From NCBI GenBank assembly GCA_012837285.1, contig DURJ01000002.1, positions 1-34,919 on the forward strand: DNA of 34,919 nucleotides. The letters run 5' to 3'. Both the position numbers and the translations under genes were made by a program. The DNA is from Bacillota bacterium. GTDB lineage: Bacteria > Bacillota > DTU030 > DUMP01. Under the pieces are notes generated by a model. The model did not search any database. It saw only the letters and a list, made by a program, of their open reading frames with translations, and was not told the origin of the DNA. This document shows, one piece after another, positions 7,287 to 14,916 of the stretch (positions are counted from its first letter, which is position 1; each line of letters begins with the position of its first letter).

Positions 7287-7969
7287 TGACAACCAAGATG
7301 CTAGAAACATTTACTAAGATGACCGGATATATAGCTTCTCACGGGCCAGAGATACTGGCAGCTTTTCAAGAACACACTTTAATACTGGTGGTCCTGCCGG
7401 TGGGATTAGCGGTGCTGGTGGCTGTGCCTTTAGGGATCTTGGCTACCCGGTATGCACCGCTGGAGCGGGTAGTCATGGGAATAGGAAATGTTATCCAGAC
7501 GATTCCCAGCCTGGCTTTGTTGGCCCTATTTATTCCGTTGGGACTGGGTATCGGTAACAAGCCGGCGGTGGTAGCTTTGTTTCTTTATTCCTTGCTGCCT
7601 ATTATGCGTAACACCTACACTGGTATCAAAGGGGTAAGCCCCGAATTAAAAGAGGCGGCCAACGGCATGGGCATGACACCTATGCAGTTGCTGTTCAAGG
7701 TGGAATTACCGCTGGCGGTGCCGGTGATTATGGCCGGGGTACGCACAGCTACCGTAATTGCCATTGGGACGGCCACCTTGGCTGCTATGGTGGGCGGAGG
7801 GGGCCTGGGACGTTATATCGTCCGTGGCCTGAATCTCATGCGCGATTATCTCATTTTGGTAGGGGCTATCCCCGCTGCTGCCATGGCGTTGTTAGCCGAC
7901 TTTTTGCTGAGTCATGTGGAACAGTGGGTGACTCCGGAAGGATTGAAGTTGCATAACCAGCAAGAATAG
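7286..7969 (+). CDS. opuBB: betaine/choline-type ABC transporter permease
   Basis: Inner-membrane subunit of the osmoprotectant importer, 227 residues with about five to six hydrophobic segments. The binding-protein-dependent permease signature is visible: the EAANGMGMTPMQLLFKVELP segment around residue 120, which is the EAA loop that docks on the ATPase. GNVIQTIPSLALLALF at about 70-85 is typical of the OpuBB/ProW group. It starts at ATG 7286, nine bases after AGGAGG; a TTG at 7277 is less well placed. Only one permease is present, whereas classical OpuB/OpuC loci have two, so this one probably forms a homodimer. Confidence 0.92.
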   Translation: MTTKMLETFTKMTGYIASHGPEILAAFQEHTLILVVLPVGLAVLVAVPLGILATRYAPLERVVMGIGNVIQTIPSLALLALFIPLGLGIGNKPAVVALFLYSLLPIMRNTYTGIKGVSPELKEAANGMGMTPMQLLFKVELPLAVPVIMAGVRTATVIAIGTATLAAMVGGGGLGRYIVRGLNLMRDYLILVGAIPAAAMALLADFLLSHVEQWVTPEGLKLHNQQE

Positions 7970-8000
7970 GGGACACTTTTCCACTGGGAGGGGAGAAATA

Positions 8001-8924
8001 ATGAAAAAACTGGCAACTACTCTGGTTTGTGTTTTGGCTGCCATGCTATTTGTTGCTGGCTGCGGCAGTTCGAACAAAAGTACGGGAACAGGGTCGGAAG
8101 GCACCACATTCCGTATTGCCTCACAAGGTTATGCTGAAGTGGAAATCCAGGCTGAATTAGCTAAGGCGCTGATCGAGGCCAAAACAAACCATAAAGTGGA
8201 ACACGTGCAGAACTTGGGCAGCTCCATGGCCAATTTGCAGGCTACCGTCAAGGGCGACTTAGATATGCATATTAGTTTTTCCGGCACGCATTTTCTAGGC
8301 ACGTTTGAGCAGAAGCTTACCCCGAAGTGGCGCGATCCGGATAAGGTGTGGCAGTACGTTCATGACCGGCTCTTGGAAGAATACGGGCTTTATGCTTTTG
8401 AACCATATGGCTATAACAATGTCTATGGAGTAGCGATACCCAGGGCAACAGCGGAAGAGTTGACCTTAAAGAAAATAAGTGACCTGGCACCGTATGCCGG
8501 TGATATGGTGTTGGCCACGGATCAGACGTTTCAGGATTACCCCGGCCAAGGATACAAAGAGTTCTGTGAGACTTACGGCTTTAGCTTCAAGGATGCTATC
8601 CCCATGGACTTTGGGCTTATGTACCGGGCGTTGGCCACAGGAGAAGTTGATGCTGCGGTGATCTACACCACTGACGGGCGCAATATAGCTCAGGACCTGG
8701 TAATTCTGGAAGACGACCGGCAGTTCAACCCGCCCTATTATGGTATGTTAGTGGCCAGGGCCGATGTGTTGGAACAATATCCGGAAGTTCAAGCGGCGCT
8801 GGAACCCCTTTGCGGCTTGATCGATACTGAGACCCAGACCAAACTAAATGCCCGGGTGGACGTGGACGAAGAGGAGCCGGCTCAGGTGGCCCGTGATTTC
8901 CTTCAGGAAAAGGGCTTAATATAA
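8001..8924 (+). CDS. opuBC: osmoprotectant-binding lipoprotein
   Basis: Extracellular substrate-binding protein of the OpuBC/ProX type, 307 residues. The lipoprotein signal MKKLATTLVCVLAAMLFVAGC has a lipobox (VAGC) with Cys at about 21. The mature part is an OpuAC/QAT-binding fold: the AELAKALIEAKT start, YNNVYGVAIPR, DFGLMYRALATGEVDAAVIYTTDGR, DDRQFNPPYYGMLVARADVL, and a C-terminal LNARVDV segment. These are characteristic of quaternary-amine (glycine betaine, choline, carnitine) binders. Which of these is bound cannot be told. A good ribosome binding site (GGGAGGGGAG) precedes ATG 8001; a terminator follows. Confidence 0.92.
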   Translation: MKKLATTLVCVLAAMLFVAGCGSSNKSTGTGSEGTTFRIASQGYAEVEIQAELAKALIEAKTNHKVEHVQNLGSSMANLQATVKGDLDMHISFSGTHFLGTFEQKLTPKWRDPDKVWQYVHDRLLEEYGLYAFEPYGYNNVYGVAIPRATAEELTLKKISDLAPYAGDMVLATDQTFQDYPGQGYKEFCETYGFSFKDAIPMDFGLMYRALATGEVDAAVIYTTDGRNIAQDLVILEDDRQFNPPYYGMLVARADVLEQYPEVQAALEPLCGLIDTETQTKLNARVDVDEEEPAQVARDFLQEKGLI

Positions 8925-8936
8925 CTCACTTTGTTA

Positions 8937-8966
8937 GGGTCAGGTGTACGCCTGGCCCCTTTTTTT
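8937..8966 (+). terminator. intrinsic terminator of the osmolyte transporter operon
   Basis: Stem GGGTCAGG/CCTGGCCC (8 bp with one G-U) around a 6-base loop, followed by a C and seven T. It closes the transporter operon 13 bases after the stop. Confidence 0.9.
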
Positions 8967-8973
8967 GAGTTCG

Positions 8974-9002
8974 TTGACGCTGAACCTACAATATGATAGC
9001 AT
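8974..9002 (+). promoter_or_regulatory. promoter of the LOR/SDH-busR-ireB-murA operon
   Basis: TTGACG (8974-8979), 17-base spacer, TAGCAT (8997-9002), immediately after the preceding terminator. Transcription would start near 9009, with AGGAG at 9021-9025 serving GTG 9035. Confidence 0.55.
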
Positions 9003-9034
9003 GGGTTCAGGCAATTATTGAGGAGAATGATAGC

Positions 9035-10267
9035 GTGTACCAGAGAACTTTAGAGCTCTCGGGACATAGATTAGATTCTCACCTTCTTCTAAGGACCTTA
9101 GCTACCATTTTGGACTTGGGCGGGGACTTTACCATTGAAGATATTGCTCTCGGAAAGACTGGGGATGATCCCAGCCGGGTGCGGCTGCGGCTCACTGCTG
9201 GTTCTGAACCAGAGCTGGCAAGGATTTGGCAGGAGGTGCAGGGCGTGACTGCCCGCGACCGGGAGGAGGTACGGCTGGAGCCGGCTCCCAAGGATGGAGT
9301 ATTTCCGGAACGGTTCTATGCTACCACTAACTTGGCCACTAAGATCCGGTTGCCTTCCGGCTGGATCCCGGTTCAGAGAATGGAAATGGACTGCGCTATC
9401 GCAGTGAATCCGGCGGCGGGAACGGCGGTGTGTATACCCATGAGTCAGGTGAAGCGAGGCGACCCTATTGTGGTGGGCAACCAGGGGGTCCAGGTTACTG
9501 CCCTTCAGCGAGCTCGCGGCCAAGAGGTGTTCTCGTTCATGGGCAGTGCGGTTTCCAGTGAACGCCCCAAAGGCTTGTTAATTGCCGGTATTGCCCGGGA
9601 AATGAAACAAGTGCGGGCCCAAGGCGGAAAGATTCTAGTGGTGCTCGGTCCGGCTGTCATTCACACTGGGGCCGGTCGTTTTTTAGAGCGGCTTATCAGG
9701 GCCGGTTATGTGCAGACAGTATTTACCGGTAATGCCGTGGCCACTCATGATATCGAACATGCTTTGTATGGCACTTCGTTAGGGGTGTGTTTGACCAGAG
9801 GGGAAGCGGTTGCCGGCGGCCATAGCCACCATCTGCAAGCGATTAACACCATTCGAGCTGCCGGCGGTATCAGAGCGGCGGTTGAAATAGGCCTTTTGAA
9901 CAGCGGCTTGATGTACACCCTAGTCAGGGAAGGAGTAGATTTTGTCCTGGCCGGTTCGATCCGAGATGACGGGCCGCTGCCGGATGTGATCACCGATGTG
10001 GTTGTGGCCCAGGATGCCATGCGGGCCCTGATCCCGGGAACCGAGTTGGTATTGATGCTGGGCACCATGCTTCATGCTATTGCCGTGGGCAACCTACTGC
10101 CCGCTGAGGTACATCTGGTCTGTGTGGATATTAACCCGGCAGTGGTGACCAAATTAGTGGATCGGGGCAGTGTTCAGGCGGTAGGTGTGGTTAGCGATGT
10201 AGAGTGGTTTTTGCAGCAGTTGTGTGTTGAACTGCTGGATAAAGACAATTTTCGTAAGGAGGACTAA
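9035..10267 (+). CDS. LOR/SDH-domain protein (TIGR00300), possible ornithine cyclodeaminase
   Basis: A 410-residue protein resembling the TIGR00300 family, common in archaea and found in some bacteria. The N-terminal ~100 residues match the LOR/SDH domain (LSGHRLDSHLLLRTLATILDLGG and GDFTIEDIALGKTGDDPSR). The rest is the family's large C-terminal domain, with GDPIVVGNQGV, LVVLGPAVIHTGAG, VFTGNAVATHDIEHALYGTS and GSIRDDGPLPDVITD. An archaeal member (M. maripaludis MMP1218) was reported to be an ornithine cyclodeaminase, converting ornithine to proline and ammonia; that activity here is inference. An upstream in-frame ATG at 8993 lies within the promoter, so GTG 9035 is preferred. First gene of an operon with the BusR-like, ireB and murA genes; the gap to the next gene is two bases. 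Confidence 0.7.
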   Translation: MYQRTLELSGHRLDSHLLLRTLATILDLGGDFTIEDIALGKTGDDPSRVRLRLTAGSEPELARIWQEVQGVTARDREEVRLEPAPKDGVFPERFYATTNLATKIRLPSGWIPVQRMEMDCAIAVNPAAGTAVCIPMSQVKRGDPIVVGNQGVQVTALQRARGQEVFSFMGSAVSSERPKGLLIAGIAREMKQVRAQGGKILVVLGPAVIHTGAGRFLERLIRAGYVQTVFTGNAVATHDIEHALYGTSLGVCLTRGEAVAGGHSHHLQAINTIRAAGGIRAAVEIGLLNSGLMYTLVREGVDFVLAGSIRDDGPLPDVITDVVVAQDAMRALIPGTELVLMLGTMLHAIAVGNLLPAEVHLVCVDINPAVVTKLVDRGSVQAVGVVSDVEWFLQQLCVELLDKDNFRKED

Positions 10268-10269
10268 GG

Positions 10270-10902
10270 TTGGCACAGCACAAGAGTCTGGGCGTCTTGT
10301 CTCGTTACGAGCAGATTGCACTGGACATCGCCTCCCGGATTTTGCGCGACGAGTATAAAGTGGGGGACAAAATATTTGGGCGGTCGACTCTGGCCGGTCG
10401 GTACAAGGTTTCGCCAGAGACTATACGCCGGGCTGTGGCCCTGCTCCAAGATGCCGGGGTGGTGGAGACGGCTCCCGGTATGGGGGTAATTATTAAGTCC
10501 AAGAAGGCGGCGGAATCATATTTTCATCAGTTTAGAGGCCAGCAAGCCTTAGCTGATATGCAGGGCAAGTTGCGCCAGCTATTCGAAGATAAGCGTAAGC
10601 TGGATCGAGAAATCGAAACCACCAGCCGACAAATGGTTAGCTACCTATGGGGGATGTTGAACAACTTACAGTACCTGGAGAAGGTGGAAATTGGAGAGAA
10701 CTCCTGGTTGGTAGGACACACTCTAGCTTCCAGCCGTATTCGAACCGAGACGGGAGCTACAGTGGTGGCCATCGAACGCCAGGGCCAGGAGTATTATTCG
10801 CCTTCATCGGAAATGGTATTTAAGGCCGGGGATTTATTGCATGTGGTAGGTACGGTGGAAGCCAAGGGTAAATTACGGCGACTGGTGGAACGGGAGGGAT
10901 AG
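10270..10902 (+). CDS. busR: BusR-like GntR/RCK_C transcriptional regulator
   Basis: A 210-residue regulator with three parts: a GntR winged helix at about 10-75 (YEQIALDIASRIL, GRSTLAGRYKVSPETIRRAVALLQDAGVV), a helical, probably coiled-coil linker at about 85-125, and an RCK_C (TrkA-C) domain at about 130-208 (VEIGENSWLVGHTLAS, ATVVAIERQGQEYYSPSSEMVFKAGDLLHVVG). This is the architecture of BusR, the c-di-AMP-responsive repressor of betaine uptake in lactococci and streptococci. The osmolyte importer lies just upstream, which supports the same role. It starts at TTG 10270, seven bases after AAGGAGG. Target sites are unknown; repeated CTTGACCA motifs at the importer promoter are candidates. 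Confidence 0.8.
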   Translation: MAQHKSLGVLSRYEQIALDIASRILRDEYKVGDKIFGRSTLAGRYKVSPETIRRAVALLQDAGVVETAPGMGVIIKSKKAAESYFHQFRGQQALADMQGKLRQLFEDKRKLDREIETTSRQMVSYLWGMLNNLQYLEKVEIGENSWLVGHTLASSRIRTETGATVVAIERQGQEYYSPSSEMVFKAGDLLHVVGTVEAKGKLRRLVEREG

Positions 10903-10905
10903 TGG

Positions 10906-11196
10906 TTGTCAGCTGGAGCTAATATTCAAGAGACGCGCCTCTTTCCAGCCTCGGAACAGGCTAACCCGGCCCGGACGGTGCTGAATTCAGTCAGTGCTGC
11001 TTTGCAGGAGCGGGGCTACGACCCGGTGGATCAGCTGGTGGGATACTTGCTATCGGGCGATCCCACTTATATTACCAACTTCGGTCGGGCTCGGGAGCTG
11101 ATTCGCAGTGTGGAACGGGACGATCTGCTAGAGGAGATCGTACGCGGGTATTTAGAGCTGGAAGGGAGGCCGCAGGGTGGACAAACTAGTGATTGA
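10906..11196 (+). CDS. ireB: IreB/ReoM (UPF0297) regulatory phosphoprotein
   Basis: A 96-residue UPF0297 protein. The core is strongly conserved: ALQERGYDPVDQLVGYLLSGDPTYI, then RARELIRSVERDDLLEEIVRGYLE. Thr10 in ETRLF corresponds to the Thr near the N-terminus that the PASTA kinase phosphorylates in Enterococcus IreB and Listeria ReoM. In Listeria, unphosphorylated ReoM promotes ClpCP degradation of MurA. Here the gene overlaps the start of murA by 20 bases, so regulator and target are translationally coupled. The usual neighbours (alaS, ruvX/yrrK, yrzB) are absent. It starts at TTG 10906, seven bases after GGGAGGG; the next downstream start would cut into the Thr region. Confidence 0.9.
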   Translation: MSAGANIQETRLFPASEQANPARTVLNSVSAALQERGYDPVDQLVGYLLSGDPTYITNFGRARELIRSVERDDLLEEIVRGYLELEGRPQGGQTSD

Positions 11197-12433
11197 AGGC
11201 GGCCGGGTGTTAAGCGGCGTGATTACTGCCAGCGGGGCCAAGAACAGTGCCTTACCGGTTATTGTAGCCGCAGCGCTGGCGGAAGAAGAATCCCTGTTGG
11301 AAAATGTACCCCACGGTACCGATGTGGAGACCATTTGTGCGATTTTGTCCTCTTTAGGAGTTAAGGTTCGCTGGGATGGGCCGGGGCGGCTGCGGGTAAA
11401 CGGAGCCGGATTGAAGGAAGCCCAGGCGCCGTACGAATTGGTACGCAAAATGCGCGCCTCTTTTTATGTAGCGGGTGTTTTGTTGGGTCGCTTGGGCGAG
11501 GCAGTGGTTCCGTTGCCGGGAGGTTGCTCTATTGGCTCGCGGCCAGTGGATTATCATATTAAGGGGTTCGAAGCGCTGGGAGCGCAGGTGACCTTAGAGC
11601 ATGGATATATGAAGGCCCAAAGCAAGCATCTCACCGGGGCCAAATATTACGTCAGCCGGGCCAGCGTGGGTGCTACCATTAACACCATGTTGGCAGCGGT
11701 GTTGGCCGATGGGACCACGGTGCTGGAAAACGCAGCCCGAGAGCCGGAAGTGGTGGACCTGGCGAATCTGCTCAGCGCTATGGGAGCCAGAATCCGCGGC
11801 GCCGGTATGGACGTAATTCGGATCGAAGGCGTAGATCGCTTGCACGGCACCGAGCACGAGATCATTCCCGACCGGATTGAAGTGGGATCCTACCTTATTT
11901 TGGGCGCCATGACCGGCGGTGAGGTAGTGGTTGAAAATGCCATGGGTGAACACCTGCGCTCAGTGCTGGCCAGCTTGGAAGCCATCGGCGTTAAGGTGGA
12001 AGAAAGCACAACGGCTATCCGGGTTTCACGCGGGGACAGGCTGACACCGCTCAATATCGCCACCCAGCAATATCCCGGTTTTCCCACTGATTTGCAGGCC
12101 CCGTTCAGCGTTTTGCTTACTCAGGCCGATGGGGTGAGCACAGTACGGGAGACAATCTTCGACGGCCGCTTTAAGTATGTAGATGAACTCAGGCGGATGG
12201 GGGCGGACATTCAAGTGGAGCGAGATACGGCCATCATCACCGGGCCGGTCGGGCTTACCGGGGCACCGGTAGAGGCCACCGATTTGCGCGGTGGTATGGC
12301 CTTGGTGATCGGAGCGCTGGCAGCCGAAGGCAGGAGCGAGGTTATCGGCTTGGAGCATATCGACCGGGGTTATGAAAATCTGGAGCAAAAACTGCGGGAT
12401 CTGGGGGCCTCGGCGCAGCGACTAACTGTCTAG
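11177..12433 (+). CDS. murA: MurA, UDP-GlcNAc 1-carboxyvinyltransferase
   Basis: First committed step of peptidoglycan synthesis: transfer of enolpyruvate from PEP to UDP-GlcNAc. The 418-residue product keeps the key residues: Lys22 and Asn23 in SGAKNSALP, the loop Cys117 in PGGCSIGSRP (the residue fosfomycin alkylates), and FPTDLQAP with the conserved Asp in the second half. The C-terminal RGGMALVIGALAAEG and IDRGYENLEQKLRDLGA are typical. It starts at GTG 11177, seven bases after GGGAGG and inside ireB. Most clostridia carry two MurA paralogues; only one is seen here. Terminator at 12442. Confidence 0.97.
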   Translation: MDKLVIEGGRVLSGVITASGAKNSALPVIVAAALAEEESLLENVPHGTDVETICAILSSLGVKVRWDGPGRLRVNGAGLKEAQAPYELVRKMRASFYVAGVLLGRLGEAVVPLPGGCSIGSRPVDYHIKGFEALGAQVTLEHGYMKAQSKHLTGAKYYVSRASVGATINTMLAAVLADGTTVLENAAREPEVVDLANLLSAMGARIRGAGMDVIRIEGVDRLHGTEHEIIPDRIEVGSYLILGAMTGGEVVVENAMGEHLRSVLASLEAIGVKVEESTTAIRVSRGDRLTPLNIATQQYPGFPTDLQAPFSVLLTQADGVSTVRETIFDGRFKYVDELRRMGADIQVERDTAIITGPVGLTGAPVEATDLRGGMALVIGALAAEGRSEVIGLEHIDRGYENLEQKLRDLGASAQRLTV

Positions 12434-12441
12434 AAATAGAT

Positions 12442-12464
12442 TTCCCGCCGGATAACGGCGGGAA
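12442..12464 (+). terminator. terminator after murA
   Basis: A perfect 9-bp stem TTCCCGCCG/CGGCGGGAA with a 5-base loop nine bases after murA. The T-tract that follows is weak (CTCTTTG), so read-through is possible. Confidence 0.7.
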
Positions 12465-12587
12465 GGCTCTTTGTCAGCGTAGATTGACACTTGCGGCACC
12501 GACGCCGGGACAAGCTAAAACCTCCTATTCCCATCGCTCCTGATATTTGTTACTATTATACTATGACGCCTAGAGGGGAACAACAAA

Positions 12588-13322
12588 ATGCAAGTTACTG
12601 TTCTGGGCCGCTATGGCCCCTTTCCAGCGGCGGGCGGAGCCTGTTCAGGGTATTTGATCAAAGCTTCCGGCATACATCTGTTACTTGATTGCGGTGCCGG
12701 TGTACTAAGCCGCTTGGCCGGCCATGTGGCACCGGAGTCGTTATCAGGGCTGATCTTATCCCACTTACACAGCGACCATACCAGCGATGTATTTGTGCTC
12801 CGTTACGCTCTGGAAGTGGCCCATATTTATGGTCGGCGCGCTGAACCGCTGCCTGTTTGGGTACCGCCTGAACCTAAGGATCAGTTCGAGCAACTGTTGT
12901 ACCGAGACCTACTTTATCTGCAAGGGCCACTACCGGGGCAGCCCATAGAGGTTGGAGCTTTTAAAGCTATACCGGTTGCTGTCCAGCATAGCATACCTAC
13001 TTTTGGCTGGCGTCTTAGCGCCGGCACTAAAACGGTAGCCTACTCGGCCGATAGTGAGGACTGTGAGGGCTTAGTTGAGTTGGCTCAAGAAGCGGATCTG
13101 TTCTTGTGCGAGGCTACGTACACCGACGTCCGTCTCAAGCAGGGGGGAAGAAACCATTTATCCGCCCGGCAGGCGGGACTGATCGCCAACCGGGCTCGGG
13201 TAAAACGGCTGTTGCTTACCCACTTGTCTCCCCTGGAGGATCCGGGCGCGGTGTTGGCCGAGGCTCGGGAGGAATTTCCGGCTGCCGAGCTGGCTCAAGA
13301 GCAGTGTACATATCAAGTGTAG
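12588..13322 (+). CDS. MBL-fold metallo-hydrolase (RNase Z-like, YhfI type)
   Basis: A 244-residue metallo-beta-lactamase-fold protein. The metal motif HLHSDH at about 60-65, a lone His in VQHSIPTFGWRL, the YSADSEDCEGL Asp and the final LLTHLSP His make up a complete dinuclear site. The N-terminus VTVLGRYGPFPAAGGACSGYLI and the ARQAG helix resemble YhfI and the RNase Z/arylsulfatase-like branch. No flexible exosite arm is present, so it is probably not tRNase Z itself; substrate unknown. The ATG at 12588 follows AGAGGGG by nine bases. It is transcribed alone, after the murA terminator. Confidence 0.85.
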   Translation: MQVTVLGRYGPFPAAGGACSGYLIKASGIHLLLDCGAGVLSRLAGHVAPESLSGLILSHLHSDHTSDVFVLRYALEVAHIYGRRAEPLPVWVPPEPKDQFEQLLYRDLLYLQGPLPGQPIEVGAFKAIPVAVQHSIPTFGWRLSAGTKTVAYSADSEDCEGLVELAQEADLFLCEATYTDVRLKQGGRNHLSARQAGLIANRARVKRLLLTHLSPLEDPGAVLAEAREEFPAAELAQEQCTYQV

Positions 13323-13404
13323 ATTTACCTGTTGTTAATTGGTCTGTAACTTATTTTGTATTATTATTATAATAAACCTTAACTCCACCGGCGGGGGTGG
13401 TTAT

Positions 13405-14832
13405 TTGATTGAGACGGTGAGGCCAGTGCCGAGAAAACATTTGCTCGCAGCTATCATGCTAGTAGCCTTGTTCTTAGCCAGCACAGGGACTGCTGTTGGG
13501 ATTAGGACCTTGTTGGCAGCAGACCGGATTGTGCCAGGGGTGTCCATTGAGGGCACAGATGTCGGCGGCTTGAACGCAGCCGAAGCACAGGCGGTTTTAG
13601 GGTCGCAGGCAAAGAGAATCGACGAGAAGCAGCTGGAATTAGGCTTGGTGGATAAGATGGTGAAGGTTCAGGCTCAGGATATCGGAATTGAAGCTGATTT
13701 GGAGGAGACAATAAATGTAGCTCTGGCTGTCGGTCACAGCGGGAGCCTGTGGGAGCAGCTACAAGAGCGGTACCGGATCAAACAGGAAGGATACAACCTC
13801 AAGCTGGAGCTTCGAATGGACCAGGAACAGTTGGCGGGATTTTTGGCTCAACTGGCTGAGCAAGTCAATGAGCCGGCTCAGGATGCGTATTTCGTCTTGG
13901 GAAGCGGTAACGAACCGGTGGCCGTACCGGAGCAGATCGGCCGTTCGCTGGAAATAGCCGGGGCTAAGGAGCAGATTGTGGCAGCGGTGAAGGCCGGTGA
14001 GGGTACGCTTAGATTGCCGGTCCAACAGGTGATTCCCCGAACCGTGGCCGAGCTTAGACGACGGGGTATCAACGATGTGATCGGGATCTTTAGCACGCGC
14101 TTTAATGCAGCAGCCACGGACAGAAGCTATAACCTAAAATTAGGGGCGGATGCTTTAAATGGCTATTTAATAGAGCCAGGCGAAGTGTTTTCTTTTAATG
14201 CCGTGGTAGGTCCGCGGGAAGCTGAACAAGGCTATCGTGAAGCGCCGATAATTATTAACGATGAGCTGGTTCCCGGTGTCGGCGGTGGTATTTGTCAGGT
14301 GTCTAGTACTCTGTACAATGCGGTCTTGCTGTCGGGGCTGAAACCGGTTGAACGCCGGAACCATTCGTTACCCAGCGCCTATATCGGCTTGGGCCGCGAT
14401 GCCACCGTATCTTACGGAGGCATCGACTTTAAGTTCAAGAATACCAGGCCGGAACCGGTGATGATCTGCAGCCGTGTCAGCGGTAATCAGTTGTTCATGG
14501 CAATTCTAGGCACAGCCCGGGGCGAACAAGTATACATTCAAACCACCGTGGAACAGGAAATACCGTTCCCGATCGTTTATGAAGAGGATCCCAATTTACC
14601 GCCAGGGACCGATACCATCGAAGAGGAAGGTAAACCGGGCTACAAGGTTTCGGTTACCCGTACCATCCGGCGCAATGGTAATATTGTGTTGCACGAAGTG
14701 TTATCGCGGGATACTTACCAGCCGCAACCGGAGATTCATCAAGTGGGACCGCCGGCCGAGGAACAGGCTGCCGAAGAGCTGCTGCCGGCACCCATGGGGC
14801 TGCCGTCGGCACCTACGGAATTGCCTCTGTAA
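13405..14832 (+). CDS. VanW-family envelope protein with PG-binding-4 and G5 domains
   Basis: About 475 residues. An N-terminal membrane anchor or uncleaved signal (about 12-35) is followed by a PG_binding_4-like domain (VPGVSIEGTDVGGLNAAEAQAVLG onward, about 45-220), a VanW domain at about 225-370 (FNAAATDRSYNLKLGADALNG, PGEVFSFN, GVGGGICQVSSTLYNAVLLSGL, RRNHS), and a C-terminal G5-like domain with a proline-rich tail. It probably works at the outer face of the membrane on cell wall; VanW's biochemical role is not known. TTG 13405 follows GGGGGTGG; GTG 13417 is the alternative, and the longer upstream frame has a low-complexity start and is unlikely. A TATAAT at 13368-13373 is the likely -10, with a poor -35. 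Confidence 0.85.
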   Translation: MIETVRPVPRKHLLAAIMLVALFLASTGTAVGIRTLLAADRIVPGVSIEGTDVGGLNAAEAQAVLGSQAKRIDEKQLELGLVDKMVKVQAQDIGIEADLEETINVALAVGHSGSLWEQLQERYRIKQEGYNLKLELRMDQEQLAGFLAQLAEQVNEPAQDAYFVLGSGNEPVAVPEQIGRSLEIAGAKEQIVAAVKAGEGTLRLPVQQVIPRTVAELRRRGINDVIGIFSTRFNAAATDRSYNLKLGADALNGYLIEPGEVFSFNAVVGPREAEQGYREAPIIINDELVPGVGGGICQVSSTLYNAVLLSGLKPVERRNHSLPSAYIGLGRDATVSYGGIDFKFKNTRPEPVMICSRVSGNQLFMAILGTARGEQVYIQTTVEQEIPFPIVYEEDPNLPPGTDTIEEEGKPGYKVSVTRTIRRNGNIVLHEVLSRDTYQPQPEIHQVGPPAEEQAAEELLPAPMGLPSAPTELPL

Positions 14833-14916
14833 GGAAAAAGGCCAGCGGTGGAGGCGTAGGTTGTGCCGAGGCCGGAGCCCAGGGGAACAGCTTGGTACTA
14901 GAAGGGAAGGTGCGTC

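Noticed and set aside
12491-12688. 65-residue ORF ahead of the MBL-fold gene
   Set aside because: It overlaps the start of a clearly coding gene in another frame and has no ribosome binding site.
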